DNA of 9,683 nucleotides, taken from a bacterium. GTDB lineage: Archaea; Nanobdellota; Nanobdellia; Pacearchaeales; GW2011-AR1. The position numbers were made by a program, and so were the translations under genes. Below are positions 1-5,930 of this stretch, piece after piece. The stretch is from the NCBI GenBank assembly GCA_030588935.1, contig JAUUWR010000039.1:1-9683 (forward strand). Reading direction: 5' to 3'. The first letter of the stretch is position 1. Each line of letters starts with the position of its first letter. The notes under the pieces were generated by a model. That model ran no database searches, was not told the origin of the DNA, and was given only the letters and a program-made list of their open reading frames with translations.

Positions 1-1083
1 AAGACTTTTACTGACTTGACAGGGTCTAATATCTCTTATAAAAAACATTTTTTTTATTATAGTGAAGATGATACCTCTTTTGTTTTGAAAAAAATAAATA
101 AAGATGGTACTGAAAAACATTTTGGAGAAATACAAGGGAAAGGAAAACAAGTAGTTGGTGCGAACTGCATACATCCTGAAACTAAAAAAAGATACAAAGT
201 ATTGAAAGAACTTAATATCACTTCCTTAAAAAAAGAGGATTTAGAAAAATTAAAACAAAAATTTTGTAGTAAAGAGGTATTGATAGCCAAGAAGAATAAA
301 AAACCAGCTAAAGGATTTGAAGATGATGATATAGAGAGTAATTTAAATATTGTGAATGTAGTTGATGTTAAAAAATTTAAGAAGGATGGTTTAAAAGATT
401 ATTATATTGGTAGTCATCCAGTGCATGGCTCAACAACCGGACACAATTTTCATATAGATGCCAATGAAAATATATGGTATTGTTTTAGATGTAGTAGTGG
501 TGGTGGAGTTGCATCTTTAATTGCTATTACAGAAAGATTGATAAATTGCAGTGAAGCTAAAACAAAACTGACTAAAGAGAAATATAAAGATGTTTTAGAA
601 ATAGCCCGAATAAAGTATGATTTTAAAGTAAAAAGTGGAAAGAAAAAAGATTATGAGGGTAAAGGAGTTATTATAGAAGAAGAAAGTATGTCGTGGTATA
701 GAAAACTTGCTAAAGATTTTATTAAAGAATTTCCTATGTTCTATGATAAAGCGAGGTTATGGTGGTTATGGGACTTTGAAAATTATTGTTGGGTCAAAGT
801 TGATAAAGTAGACATAATGAATAAGTTTGATGAGAAGTTTATTATGGCTACTGAAAGACAAGAATTAAAATCAAGAATTCTTGAAGCGTTAAAGAAGAGG
901 GGAAGATTAAATATCCCTAAAGAACCTTCTAAGAGCTGGATACAATTTAAGGATAAAATTGTTGATATTGAAACTGATGAAGAATTTGAAGCTACTCCCA
1001 AATATTTTATAACTAATCCTGTACCTTGGAAGTTAAGTGAAAGTGAAGAAACTCCTACAATTGACAGATTAATTAGAGAGTGA
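1..1083 (+). CDS. Primase/helicase, N-terminal part: zinc finger plus D5_N domain (5' partial)
   Basis: This is the upstream part of a plasmid/virus-type primase-helicase (D5/P4 family), which makes primers and unwinds DNA for replication. The frame is open to the left edge (K-T-F-T-D precede the TTG at 16), so the true start and any primase catalytic domain lie outside. Counting from that TTG, a zinc-binding motif runs from H134-P-V-H137-G to C156-F-R-C159, followed by S-S-G-G-G. It resembles the CHC2 primase finger, but with His in place of the usual first Cys. Residues about 224-355 look like the D5_N region that precedes an SF3 helicase. The frame ends at a TGA, and the same frame resumes three bases later as the helicase domain at 1087. 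The two parts are therefore probably one ancestral gene, interrupted or read through. Confidence 0.8.
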   Translation, partial: KTFTDLTGSNISYKKHFFYYSEDDTSFVLKKINKDGTEKHFGEIQGKGKQVVGANCIHPETKKRYKVLKELNITSLKKEDLEKLKQKFCSKEVLIAKKNKKPAKGFEDDDIESNLNIVNVVDVKKFKKDGLKDYYIGSHPVHGSTTGHNFHIDANENIWYCFRCSSGGGVASLIAITERLINCSEAKTKLTKEKYKDVLEIARIKYDFKVKSGKKKDYEGKGVIIEEESMSWYRKLAKDFIKEFPMFYDKARLWWLWDFENYCWVKVDKVDIMNKFDEKFIMATERQELKSRILEALKKRGRLNIPKEPSKSWIQFKDKIVDIETDEEFEATPKYFITNPVPWKLSESEETPTIDRLIRE

Positions 1084-1089
1084 GTAATG
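1081..1089 (+). other. In-frame TGA with an ATG six bases downstream, splitting the primase/helicase
   Basis: The bases read TGA-GTA-ATG in one continuous frame joining the D5_N region to the SF3 helicase. From recall of the family, the linker here often carries Glu-Trp-Val, so TGA probably stands where TGG (Trp) is expected. By hand count about 50 other Trp codons in this window are all TGG, and every other stop is TAA or TAG. This favours a local nonsense change, readthrough or sequencing error over a changed genetic code. The nearby ATG could allow re-initiation. Confidence 0.7.
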
Positions 1090-2004
1090 GGATATACTTC
1101 GTTTGGAACATATCAAGATGAAAGTTATGTTCAAACTTTATATGAGATAATTTCCTATTGTGTCCTTGCTCATATGCCGATCCATAGGATATTCTGTTTA
1201 GTAGGAGAAGGAGCAAATGGTAAAAGTAGTTTTTTAAGATTGATAGAGAAATTTGTAGGAAATGAAAATGTAGGTTCTTCTAAATTATCTGTATTATTAA
1301 GAGGTTCTCAAAGATTTGAAACAACTCAATTATATAGAAAATTAGTAGTCTTAATTGGAGAAGTTAGTAAAGAAACTTTGAAAGAGACTGATGAACTAAA
1401 AAGAATAACCGGAGATGATTTAGTGAGAATAGAATTTAAGAATAAAGACCCTTTTAAATTCCGTAGCTATGCAAAACCTATAAGTGCTGTTAATGCAATG
1501 CCACCTACTCCTGATAAAACTGTAGGGTTTTATAGGCGATGGTTAATAATAGATTTCCCTAATACCTTTGAAGAAAAAGAAAAAGAAATTACTCTCACAA
1601 TCCCTGACTATGAATTTAATAATTTTGCAAGAAAAAGTGTAAATGTTTTAAAAGGTCTATTAAAAGAGGGTAAATTCACTAACGACGGAGATACTAAAGA
1701 AAAAGAAAAAAGATATGAAACTCGTTCTACTTCGTTAAAAGAATTTATTAAAGAATATTGTGAAGAAGAATCAGATTCTAAAATACCTTTCAAATTATTT
1801 TGTAACAAATTTAACTCTTATCTAAAAGAGAGAAAGTTAGTTGCTCAGAGTAATAAGGAAATAAGTAAAAATCTCAAGAATTTAAAATACGAAATAAAAA
1901 CTGTTTCTAAAAAATTAAATGAAGGAAATTACACTACAGAACAAAGTGTATTAGGATTAAAAGGAGAGTTTGATACTGAAAATGTTTGGAATAATACAAT
2001 TTAA
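1087..2004 (+). CDS. SF3 helicase (D5/P4 type) domain with C-terminal region
   Basis: This is the helicase part of the interrupted primase-helicase and should be an ATP-driven hexameric DNA helicase. Numbered from the ATG, Walker A is G40-E-G-A-N-G-K46-S-S. The Walker B-like strand is K-L-V-V-L-I-G-E92. The motif C region is S-A-V-N-A-M-P (about 133-139), and G-F-Y-R150-R151-W follows as the likely arginine finger. Residues about 205-305 are a Lys- and Glu-rich tail that probably contains the winged-helix end typical of these proteins. The ATG lies directly after the TGA of the preceding half, in the same frame. No good Shine-Dalgarno sequence precedes it, so separate expression would need termination-reinitiation. 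The ATPase core looks intact. Confidence 0.88.
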   Translation: MGYTSFGTYQDESYVQTLYEIISYCVLAHMPIHRIFCLVGEGANGKSSFLRLIEKFVGNENVGSSKLSVLLRGSQRFETTQLYRKLVVLIGEVSKETLKETDELKRITGDDLVRIEFKNKDPFKFRSYAKPISAVNAMPPTPDKTVGFYRRWLIIDFPNTFEEKEKEITLTIPDYEFNNFARKSVNVLKGLLKEGKFTNDGDTKEKEKRYETRSTSLKEFIKEYCEEESDSKIPFKLFCNKFNSYLKERKLVAQSNKEISKNLKNLKYEIKTVSKKLNEGNYTTEQSVLGLKGEFDTENVWNNTI

Positions 2005-2009
2005 TAAGG

Positions 2010-2033
2010 TTTTTTATGATTTTTATGTATTTT
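2010..2033 (+). terminator. T-tract terminator after the helicase gene
   Basis: Runs of six, five and four T occur at 2010-2015, 2020-2024 and 2030-2033, just after the stop of the helicase gene. Archaeal RNA polymerase commonly terminates at such T-tracts without a hairpin. The same stretch is also a 9-bp tandem repeat, so its role may be double. Confidence 0.4.
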
Positions 2034-2038
2034 ATGTT
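2012..2038 (+). repeat. Three tandem 9-bp units, TTTTATGnn
   Basis: TTTTATGAT, TTTTATGTA and TTTTATGTT follow each other with no gap. They lie between the helicase gene and a zinc-ribbon gene, 42 bp before a second array with the same 9-bp period. Confidence 0.6.
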
Positions 2039-2055
2039 AATACTAATTACTTTTC

Positions 2056-2064
2056 TATATATAA
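2056..2064 (+). promoter_or_regulatory. Candidate TATA box for the zinc-ribbon and winged-helix pair
   Basis: TATATATAA fits an archaeal TATA element. A start site about 25 bp downstream would fall in the CTTAAAAAT repeat array, leaving a leader of roughly 40 nt before the ATG at 2128. The region is AT-rich, so chance matches are easy. Confidence 0.35.
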
Positions 2065-2080
2065 GATTAATCAATTTCAT

Positions 2081-2107
2081 CTTAAAAATCTTAAAAATCT
2101 TAAAAAT
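2081..2107 (+). repeat. Three perfect tandem copies of CTTAAAAAT
   Basis: The perfect 9-bp repeat sits at 2081-2089, 2090-2098 and 2099-2107, in the spacer between the helicase and the small zinc-ribbon gene. It lies where transcription of the downstream pair would begin. It could be an operator or iteron-like binding site for a protein of the element. Confidence 0.7.
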
Positions 2108-2127
2108 AAAAATTTAATCTTCAGAGA

Positions 2128-2298
2128 ATGGTATTTTATAAAATTAATTATTGTTTAATCTGTAACAAAAAAATAGAAGTAGGAAATCTTTTCTGTGATA
2201 TATGTAGGAAGAAAGATGTTTTTGAAAGGATTAGGGTATTTAGGGATTATGAAAAATCAAAATTCAAACAAAGAAAAAAACAAAAGGAGAAAATATAA
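2128..2298 (+). CDS. Small zinc-ribbon protein (56 aa)
   Basis: This short gene encodes 56 residues with two CxxC knuckles: C9-L-I-C12 near the N-terminus and C23-D-I-C26, spaced 10 residues apart. That is enough to bind one zinc. The remainder (about 27-56) is strongly basic and Lys/Arg-rich, as in small nucleic-acid-binding proteins. The stop TAA is immediately followed by the ATG of the winged-helix gene at 2299, and the Shine-Dalgarno of that gene lies inside this coding sequence, so the two are surely co-transcribed. Neither the exact family nor a specific function can be named. A regulatory or replication-accessory role in the element is inferred from context. Confidence 0.7.
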   Translation: MVFYKINYCLICNKKIEVGNLFCDICRKKDVFERIRVFRDYEKSKFKQRKKQKEKI

Positions 2299-2526
2299 AT
2301 GGCTCAAAATGATATTGTGAACTTTTTAAAAAATAAAAAAGGAAAGAAATTTACTACAAAACAAATGTCTAATGAATTGAAACTGCCTATTAATAATATC
2401 CAGAATTCTTGTAATAAAGCGTGGAGGAATGATTTAATAGAAAGGGAAATAACAAAGGATTCAAAAACTTTTTTATATTTTATTAAAAAAAAACAACTAC
2501 AGAAGATAAATAATGGAAAACAATAA
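2299..2526 (+). CDS. Small winged-helix DNA-binding protein (75 aa)
   Basis: The protein starts with a helix (D-I-V-N-F-L), then F-T-T-K-Q-M-S-N-E-L-K-L-P at about 18-30, which has the turn spacing of a helix-turn-helix. A possible recognition helix (about 31-45) and a beta-wing containing F-L-Y-F-I follow. It is therefore probably a winged-helix transcription factor or replication accessory protein. GGAG at 2286-2289, nine bases before the ATG, is a good ribosome-binding site and supports this start. The gene follows the zinc-ribbon gene with no spacing. No family name can be given with certainty. Confidence 0.7.
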   Translation: MAQNDIVNFLKNKKGKKFTTKQMSNELKLPINNIQNSCNKAWRNDLIEREITKDSKTFLYFIKKKQLQKINNGKQ

Positions 2527-2588
2527 TTCCATGTTATTTTATATAATATAGGCGTTGTTTAATAAGTAGTTTCTGTTTAAAAAGTCTA

Positions 2589-2612
2589 AAAATAAAAAAA
2601 AATAAAATTTAA
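2589..2612 (-). terminator. T-tract terminator of the exported-protein gene
   Basis: On the minus strand the sequence just after the stop at 2621 is very T-rich, including a run of nine T. This fits an archaeal T-tract terminator for the gene at 2621-3133. Confidence 0.45.
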
Positions 2613-2620
2613 AGTTAAGC

Positions 2621-3133
2621 TTAGTATCCTGATGGAGTTCCGTGAGCTAACCAGTAATGTCCTGTCGAATCGATTCCCTGCTTGTGTATGACTTCATATT
2701 GCCCCCAAATGCAATAACCACCATCTCTCCAATTTGGATTTATATTATCACAAGGTGTTCCTACCCAAACTATTCTGGAATGATAGCTTTCTCCTGAACC
2801 ATCTGGAAACATCCCGTTCCATTCATTAGTCATCCATGCGTCGGTAGTCCATGCTGATTCATCACCATTATATCTAATATTATCTGAACCAAAAACAGCA
2901 TCATGCCATGCCTGACTCCACTTCATTACTAAATGGTCATCTGCATCTTCACCGATTGTAGCTTCACATGTGGCTTTAGTAATTGTTGGATAGTATCTTT
3001 GCTCACAATATTGCATTCCTGTTCCAACGAATACTTTTGCTTTCCAATTATATCCTACTGGTTTAGCCACCACTAAACCTAACGATAATAAGAGAACAGA
3101 AATAATCAACAACACACTTATTGTTTTTTTCAT
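2621..3133 (-). CDS. Exported Trp-rich protein of unknown function (170 aa)
   Basis: The protein opens with a typical Sec signal peptide: M-K-K, a hydrophobic core of about residues 5-21, and a probable cleavage after V-V-A23. The mature part of about 147 residues has four cysteines (43, 56, 128, 141), enough for two disulfides, and ten Trp, which is unusually many. It has no second membrane segment, so it is probably secreted or surface-held. No family is recognised. Two things set it apart. It is preceded by a near-perfect Shine-Dalgarno, unlike most neighbours. Its GC content is also far higher, 43% in one sampled 60-base stretch against about 28% in a neighbouring gene. Both suggest recent acquisition or strong expression. 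Confidence 0.85.
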   Translation of the reverse strand: MKKTISVLLIISVLLLSLGLVVAKPVGYNWKAKVFVGTGMQYCEQRYYPTITKATCEATIGEDADDHLVMKWSQAWHDAVFGSDNIRYNGDESAWTTDAWMTNEWNGMFPDGSGESYHSRIVWVGTPCDNINPNWRDGGYCIWGQYEVIHKQGIDSTGHYWLAHGTPSGY

Positions 3134-3141
3134 CTTATTTT

Positions 3142-3149
3142 ACCTCCTT
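3142..3149 (-). promoter_or_regulatory. Strong Shine-Dalgarno AAGGAGGT of the exported-protein gene
   Basis: Read on the minus strand this is AAGGAGGT, eight bases before the ATG at 3131-3133. It is the strongest ribosome-binding site in the window and fixes the start of the exported protein. Confidence 0.85.
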
Positions 3150-3206
3150 ACATCTATATATTAAGAGCAAGAGTAACTTTCGTATGTTGATAAATAAGAA
3201 AAATCT

Positions 3207-3214
3207 TATTTAAA
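3207..3214 (-). promoter_or_regulatory. Candidate TATA box for the exported-protein gene
   Basis: On the minus strand it reads TTTAAATA. A start site about 25 bp downstream would give a leader of about 50 nt that includes the strong Shine-Dalgarno. A nearer AT-rich site at about 3153-3163 would give a leaderless RNA, which conflicts with that Shine-Dalgarno. Confidence 0.35.
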
Positions 3215-3258
3215 GAAGGTTATATGCTGTAATATATTATGAAACATATATATTAAAA

Positions 3259-3954
3259 TTATACACACTTGTTTTTTAATTCATTTTTTACTATTTTCCA
3301 AACTAATGATACAGATGGATGTTTAATATTATTACTCTTATCATAATACTCAACTTGTTTTGCTATCTTACTAAGTGATAAACCTTGTTTATGTAACTCC
3401 AATATATCTGCAATCATTTTCTTATTCTCTATCTCTTTTCTGCCCCACTTGTTTCCTTTGTATGATATTGCTTTAATTCTTTTTCCATCTTTATCTTTCT
3501 TTCTCACAGCGTTGCTAATCCTTTCACTTTTCTTTTGTGACTCCTCTTCTGCGATCCAACCTAAAATAAATATTAAGTTATTGAGTAACATCTCATTCCA
3601 AGGTTCAGGTGCTTTGTTAATATCCTCTAAGAATTGTTGTCTGTATGAGTATATTTTACAACCATATATTTTACATAACTCAAAAAAAGAAATAAGTTTT
3701 TTTCTATTCCTGTAAACTCTATCCAAGTCCCAAACAATAAGAATATTAATATTTCTTTTCTTTATTTTCAATACTATACTATTGAAAACTTCTCTTTTAA
3801 TATCGTCTTTGAAAGCAGATTTCTTTTCCTCTACAATATCACAATCATCTTTACTTATGTTTAACCTTTTGATTAATTCTAAACAATCATTCAATTGTAG
3901 CTCTGGAGTTTGTTCTTCTGTAGAAGTTCTGAGATATATTATAGTTGTTTTCAT
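3259..3954 (-). CDS. Small serine recombinase (resolvase/invertase family)
   Basis: This is a site-specific DNA recombinase that cuts with an active-site serine. The N-terminal catalytic domain shows Y7-L-R9-T-S11, with S11 the nucleophile and R9 its partner, then V-W-D-L-D78-R79-V-Y-R82, the conserved D-R-x-x-R signature. The long E-helix follows, around I-A-E-E-E-S-Q-K-K-S-E-R (about 134-145). The C-terminal part (about 180-231) holds a helix-turn-helix (L-H-K-Q-G-L-S-L-S-K-I-A-K). At 231 residues it is resolvase-sized and lacks the large domains of serine integrases. No transposase partner (such as TnpB) is present, so an IS607 element is not supported. It is divergent from the operon at 4278, and the shared spacer has inverted repeats that could be its site. 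Likely roles are resolution, inversion or integration of the element. Confidence 0.93.
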   Translation of the reverse strand: MKTTIIYLRTSTEEQTPELQLNDCLELIKRLNISKDDCDIVEEKKSAFKDDIKREVFNSIVLKIKKRNINILIVWDLDRVYRNRKKLISFFELCKIYGCKIYSYRQQFLEDINKAPEPWNEMLLNNLIFILGWIAEEESQKKSERISNAVRKKDKDGKRIKAISYKGNKWGRKEIENKKMIADILELHKQGLSLSKIAKQVEYYDKSNNIKHPSVSLVWKIVKNELKNKCV

Positions 3955-3984
3955 TTTTTAATTATGTGACATTATTACTATTGA

Positions 3985-3993
3985 TATTTTATA
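3985..3993 (-). promoter_or_regulatory. Candidate TATA box for the serine recombinase
   Basis: On the minus strand it reads TATAAAATA, centred about 35 bp before the ATG at 3952-3954. This would give an RNA with only a few leader bases. No Shine-Dalgarno is seen, which fits a near-leaderless start. Confidence 0.45.
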
Positions 3994-4029
3994 GTTTTGA
4001 TATTGTTTTTTAATTAGATAATTTAAAAA

Positions 4030-4153
4030 TGTAAACTATTTCAAGTTTGTTATGCTTCTTTAAACATACTATTATTATATACCCCTTCTATCTAATTTTT
4101 TATTTAGTTTATACTTTAGAATCCTAAAAATTAATAATTTTGTATAGTTTACA
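4030..4153. repeat. Inverted repeat TGTAAACTAT / ATAGTTTACA
   Basis: The arms TGTAAACTAT at 4030-4039 and ATAGTTTACA at 4144-4153 are exact reverse complements, 104 bp apart. A related half-site, TTAGTTTAT, lies between them at 4104-4112. Resolvase-type recombinases bind paired, spaced half-sites next to their own gene, so this may be a res-like or autoregulatory site. Confidence 0.5.
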
Positions 4154-4212
4154 AGACAAATAAACATAGTCATTATGAGTCATAAAAAAACTTTTCAACC
4201 GACGATTATTAA

Positions 4213-4228
4213 TAATATTATAATATTA
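4213..4228. repeat. 16-bp AT-only palindrome, possible core promoter of the 4278 operon
   Basis: The 16 bases form a perfect palindrome of A and T only. They contain TATAATATT about 55 bp before the ATG at 4278, so they may supply the TATA element or easily melted DNA. Chance palindromes are common in such sequence. Confidence 0.3.
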
Positions 4229-4277
4229 ATTAGATTTAGGGTTAGATGTGAACTAAAAAGCTGATAATTTAGATAAA

Positions 4278-4625
4278 ATGGGAAGAGATAAAATAGACCT
4301 AACACAAGACGTGAAAGCTACTTTTACACAGATATCCTTTTATTGGCCTGATTCTTTAAAAGAAGCTTGGGATGAATTTAATAAAATAGTTACAAAGAAA
4401 AGTAAATTCTCTAAATTATATCCAGAACGTGTAAATTCATATGCAATAAGGAGATTGATAATGATGTATATCTATAATAATACTACAAATGAAGAAATAA
4501 AGAAAAAATTAACACAGTTTAGACGTAAAGAGGATGCATATTATCTTAAACACATTCAAAAACACAAAGAGAGAAAGATTCAAGAGAAGTTGAGAGAACA
4601 AAATGGTGACAACTCTAATAATTAG
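4278..4625 (+). CDS. Possible ribbon-helix-helix DNA-binding protein (115 aa)
   Basis: Residues about 14-24 (T-F-T-Q-I-S-F-Y-W-P) look like a beta-strand, followed by a helix D-S-L-K-E-A-W-D-E-F-N-K-I-V. After a linker there is a second helix, S-Y-A-I-R-R-L-I-M-M-Y-I. This strand-helix-helix order recalls ribbon-helix-helix repressors or copy-control proteins, but the linker is longer than usual. The C-terminal 40 residues form a highly charged, probably coiled helix rich in Lys, Arg and Glu. No Shine-Dalgarno precedes the ATG. The next gene begins 23 bases before this one ends, so the two form an operon. A role in controlling the element is inferred only from fold guess and context. Confidence 0.65.
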   Translation: MGRDKIDLTQDVKATFTQISFYWPDSLKEAWDEFNKIVTKKSKFSKLYPERVNSYAIRRLIMMYIYNNTTNEEIKKKLTQFRRKEDAYYLKHIQKHKERKIQEKLREQNGDNSNN

Positions 4626-5187
4626 AAAAAGAGTACCAAATAAAAATCAAGAAAACAGGTTTCATTTTAAACCTCTTGATACTTTTAAGTTCACTAATGG
4701 AATTTTTGTACTAAAAGGATTTCATATAAAATCTGAGTCTCAGTTTTGTAAATTTCTATATGATTATTATGGTAAAGGATTTTTCTCATGTCTTGCTTGG
4801 AAAGTAGGGCATAAGAATATCATAAGCTATTGGAAAGGAATAATAGACAAGAATGGATTCACAAGAGATTTATTTAATAGTGACTGGATAGAACAGGAAG
4901 ACAACATTCCTGATTTTAGAAAACAATTATCAAAATCTGATTTTGATAATGATGACGACTACTATGATGAGATACAAATATTAGAGAATGATTGGATTGG
5001 GAAAACAAAGAAAAGATATGGTAGTTCTTTAAAAGGACCTTTCAATTTACAAAAGAGTTCTCCATCTGGAGTTAAATATCAGTATGAGAAATATAAAAAA
5101 GAGAGAGGATTAATGGGTGAACCTGCCTTTACTAAAAATACTATAGATGAAAGTAAAGATTCTCAACCAGATTATAGATTGTGGTAA
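4603..5187 (+). CDS. Hypothetical acidic protein (194 aa) of the element
   Basis: No family is recognised. The N-terminal 100 residues mix basic and aromatic stretches (F-C-K-F-L-Y-D-Y-Y-G-K-G-F-F near residue 48). Around residues 112-127 there is a strongly acidic segment, D-F-D-N-D-D-D-Y-Y-D-E, and the rest is polar and rich in Lys, Ser and Tyr, ending P-D-Y-R-L-W. There is no signal peptide or membrane segment, so it should be cytosolic. It overlaps the preceding gene by 23 bases in another frame, which implies translational coupling. The acidic segment could bind metal or mimic DNA, but that is speculation. Length and codon use support a true gene. Confidence 0.7.
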   Translation: MVTTLIIRKRVPNKNQENRFHFKPLDTFKFTNGIFVLKGFHIKSESQFCKFLYDYYGKGFFSCLAWKVGHKNIISYWKGIIDKNGFTRDLFNSDWIEQEDNIPDFRKQLSKSDFDNDDDYYDEIQILENDWIGKTKKRYGSSLKGPFNLQKSSPSGVKYQYEKYKKERGLMGEPAFTKNTIDESKDSQPDYRLW

Positions 5188-5268
5188 TAATCTATTAGAC
5201 AACCATAAATCTTTGATTATATCTTCTTAAAATCGTTATTTAATGGATAATAATAGGGAGTTCAAGTT

Positions 5269-5841
5269 TTATAATCCGAAAAGTTTCTTAAAGAAGTTTA
5301 ATATTCTTTGGATTAAACTACTACTAATACATTTATTATCTACACATATATTGCTTTTACATTCAAAATTATTATTACAACTTTTATCTTCTTCTTTTTG
5401 AATTTTTAAACTCCCACTTATATCACAATATTTATCTGAAGTTCTGTATCCAAAAAGAACACATTTATTATTTAATAAACATCCTTCACATTCTTTTTTA
5501 TCTTCATTTGAAAACCCTCCTCCACCGCCAGAAGAACCCCCTTCTCCTCCATTATTTCCATTACCTTCATTTTCATTTTTCTTGACAGCTTCACAATAAC
5601 CATTATTACAGATTATCTCTATTCCTTCTTCCTCTAACCACCTATCCGACATGCCTTGATTTTCTAAATATTCTATACACTCATCATATACTGAACAAAA
5701 ATCTAAATGTTCAGAATCAGAACCGGAAGAGGAAAAAATAGAAGTAGCAGAAGATACGATAGGTAGAATGAGGATTATCAATATAATTATTCTAAAAATT
5801 GATGAAAACTCTTTTAATTTATTCTTCAGCATTTTCCACAT
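5269..5841 (-). CDS. Exported Cys-rich protein with Gly-rich linker (190 aa)
   Basis: The protein is basic at the start and has one hydrophobic segment at about 15-32, a signal peptide or N-terminal anchor. An outer domain with Cys 49, 55, 78 and 83 follows. A Gly/Asn/Ser linker (about 92-110, with a run of five Gly) then leads to a compact domain with eight cysteines (118, 121, 127, 139, 155, 161, 166, 171). The pattern C-L-L-N-N-K-C, G-Y-R-T-S-D-K-Y-C, F-E-C-K-S-N-I-C-V-D-N-K-C resembles a disulfide-rich domain I recall as widespread in DPANN archaeal surface proteins. The last 15 residues (L-I-Q-R-I-L-N-F-F-K-K-L-F-G-L) form an amphipathic helix. Its role is unknown; a cell-surface or host-contact function is inferred. 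An alternative start is M4. Confidence 0.85.
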   Translation of the reverse strand: MWKMLKNKLKEFSSIFRIIILIILILPIVSSATSIFSSSGSDSEHLDFCSVYDECIEYLENQGMSDRWLEEEGIEIICNNGYCEAVKKNENEGNGNNGGEGGSSGGGGGFSNEDKKECEGCLLNNKCVLFGYRTSDKYCDISGSLKIQKEEDKSCNNNFECKSNICVDNKCISSSLIQRILNFFKKLFGL

Positions 5842-5894
5842 AACACCATAATTTTAACAAAATCATTCCAATTTAATTCTTTCATTTTTTCCTT

Positions 5895-5903
5895 TTTTAT
5901 ATA
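5895..5903 (-). promoter_or_regulatory. Candidate TATA box for the exported Cys-rich gene
   Basis: On the minus strand it reads TATATAAAA, centred about 58 bp before the start at 5841. A start site about 25 bp downstream would leave a leader of roughly 30 nt. Confidence 0.45.
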
Positions 5904-5930
5904 GCGATTTTTTCTTTGTTTCATTATTCT

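Larger units (their letters stand above)
3955..4277. other. 323-bp divergent intergenic region with repeats
   Basis: This gene-free, very AT-rich spacer separates the serine recombinase (minus) from the 4278 operon (plus). It holds a TATA box for the recombinase, a 10-bp inverted repeat at 4030-4039 and 4144-4153, a third similar half-site near 4104-4112, a direct repeat AGTCAT (4168-4173 and 4178-4183, ten bases apart), and an AT-only 16-bp palindrome at 4213-4228. It is a reasonable place for a recombination site or origin, but this is not shown. Confidence 0.5.

Noticed and set aside
1081..1083. Selenocysteine at the in-frame TGA
   Set aside because: The site is in a linker where Trp is expected, not a redox site. 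No convincing SECIS-like hairpin was noticed nearby, and the helicase family is not known to use selenocysteine.
1..2004. Genome-wide reassignment of TGA to Trp as explanation for the split primase/helicase
   Set aside because: About 50 Trp codons elsewhere are TGG, and no other recognisable gene is interrupted by TGA.
1970..2158. A 62-codon plus-strand frame between the helicase and the zinc-ribbon gene
   Set aside because: It overlaps the ends of both genes and its product is low-complexity, produced by the two 9-bp repeat arrays (F-Y-x and L-K-N units). It has no ribosome-binding site and no domain features.
3259..3954. IS607-family transposase
   Set aside because: The catalytic domain is at the N-terminus with the DNA-binding helices at the C-terminus, the resolvase order. 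IS607 enzymes have the reverse order and usually a TnpB partner, which is absent.
5826..5884. A 19-codon upstream frame overlapping the start of the exported Cys-rich gene
   Set aside because: Its ATG would lie at or upstream of the transcription start predicted from the TATA box at 5895-5903, and it shows no coding features.
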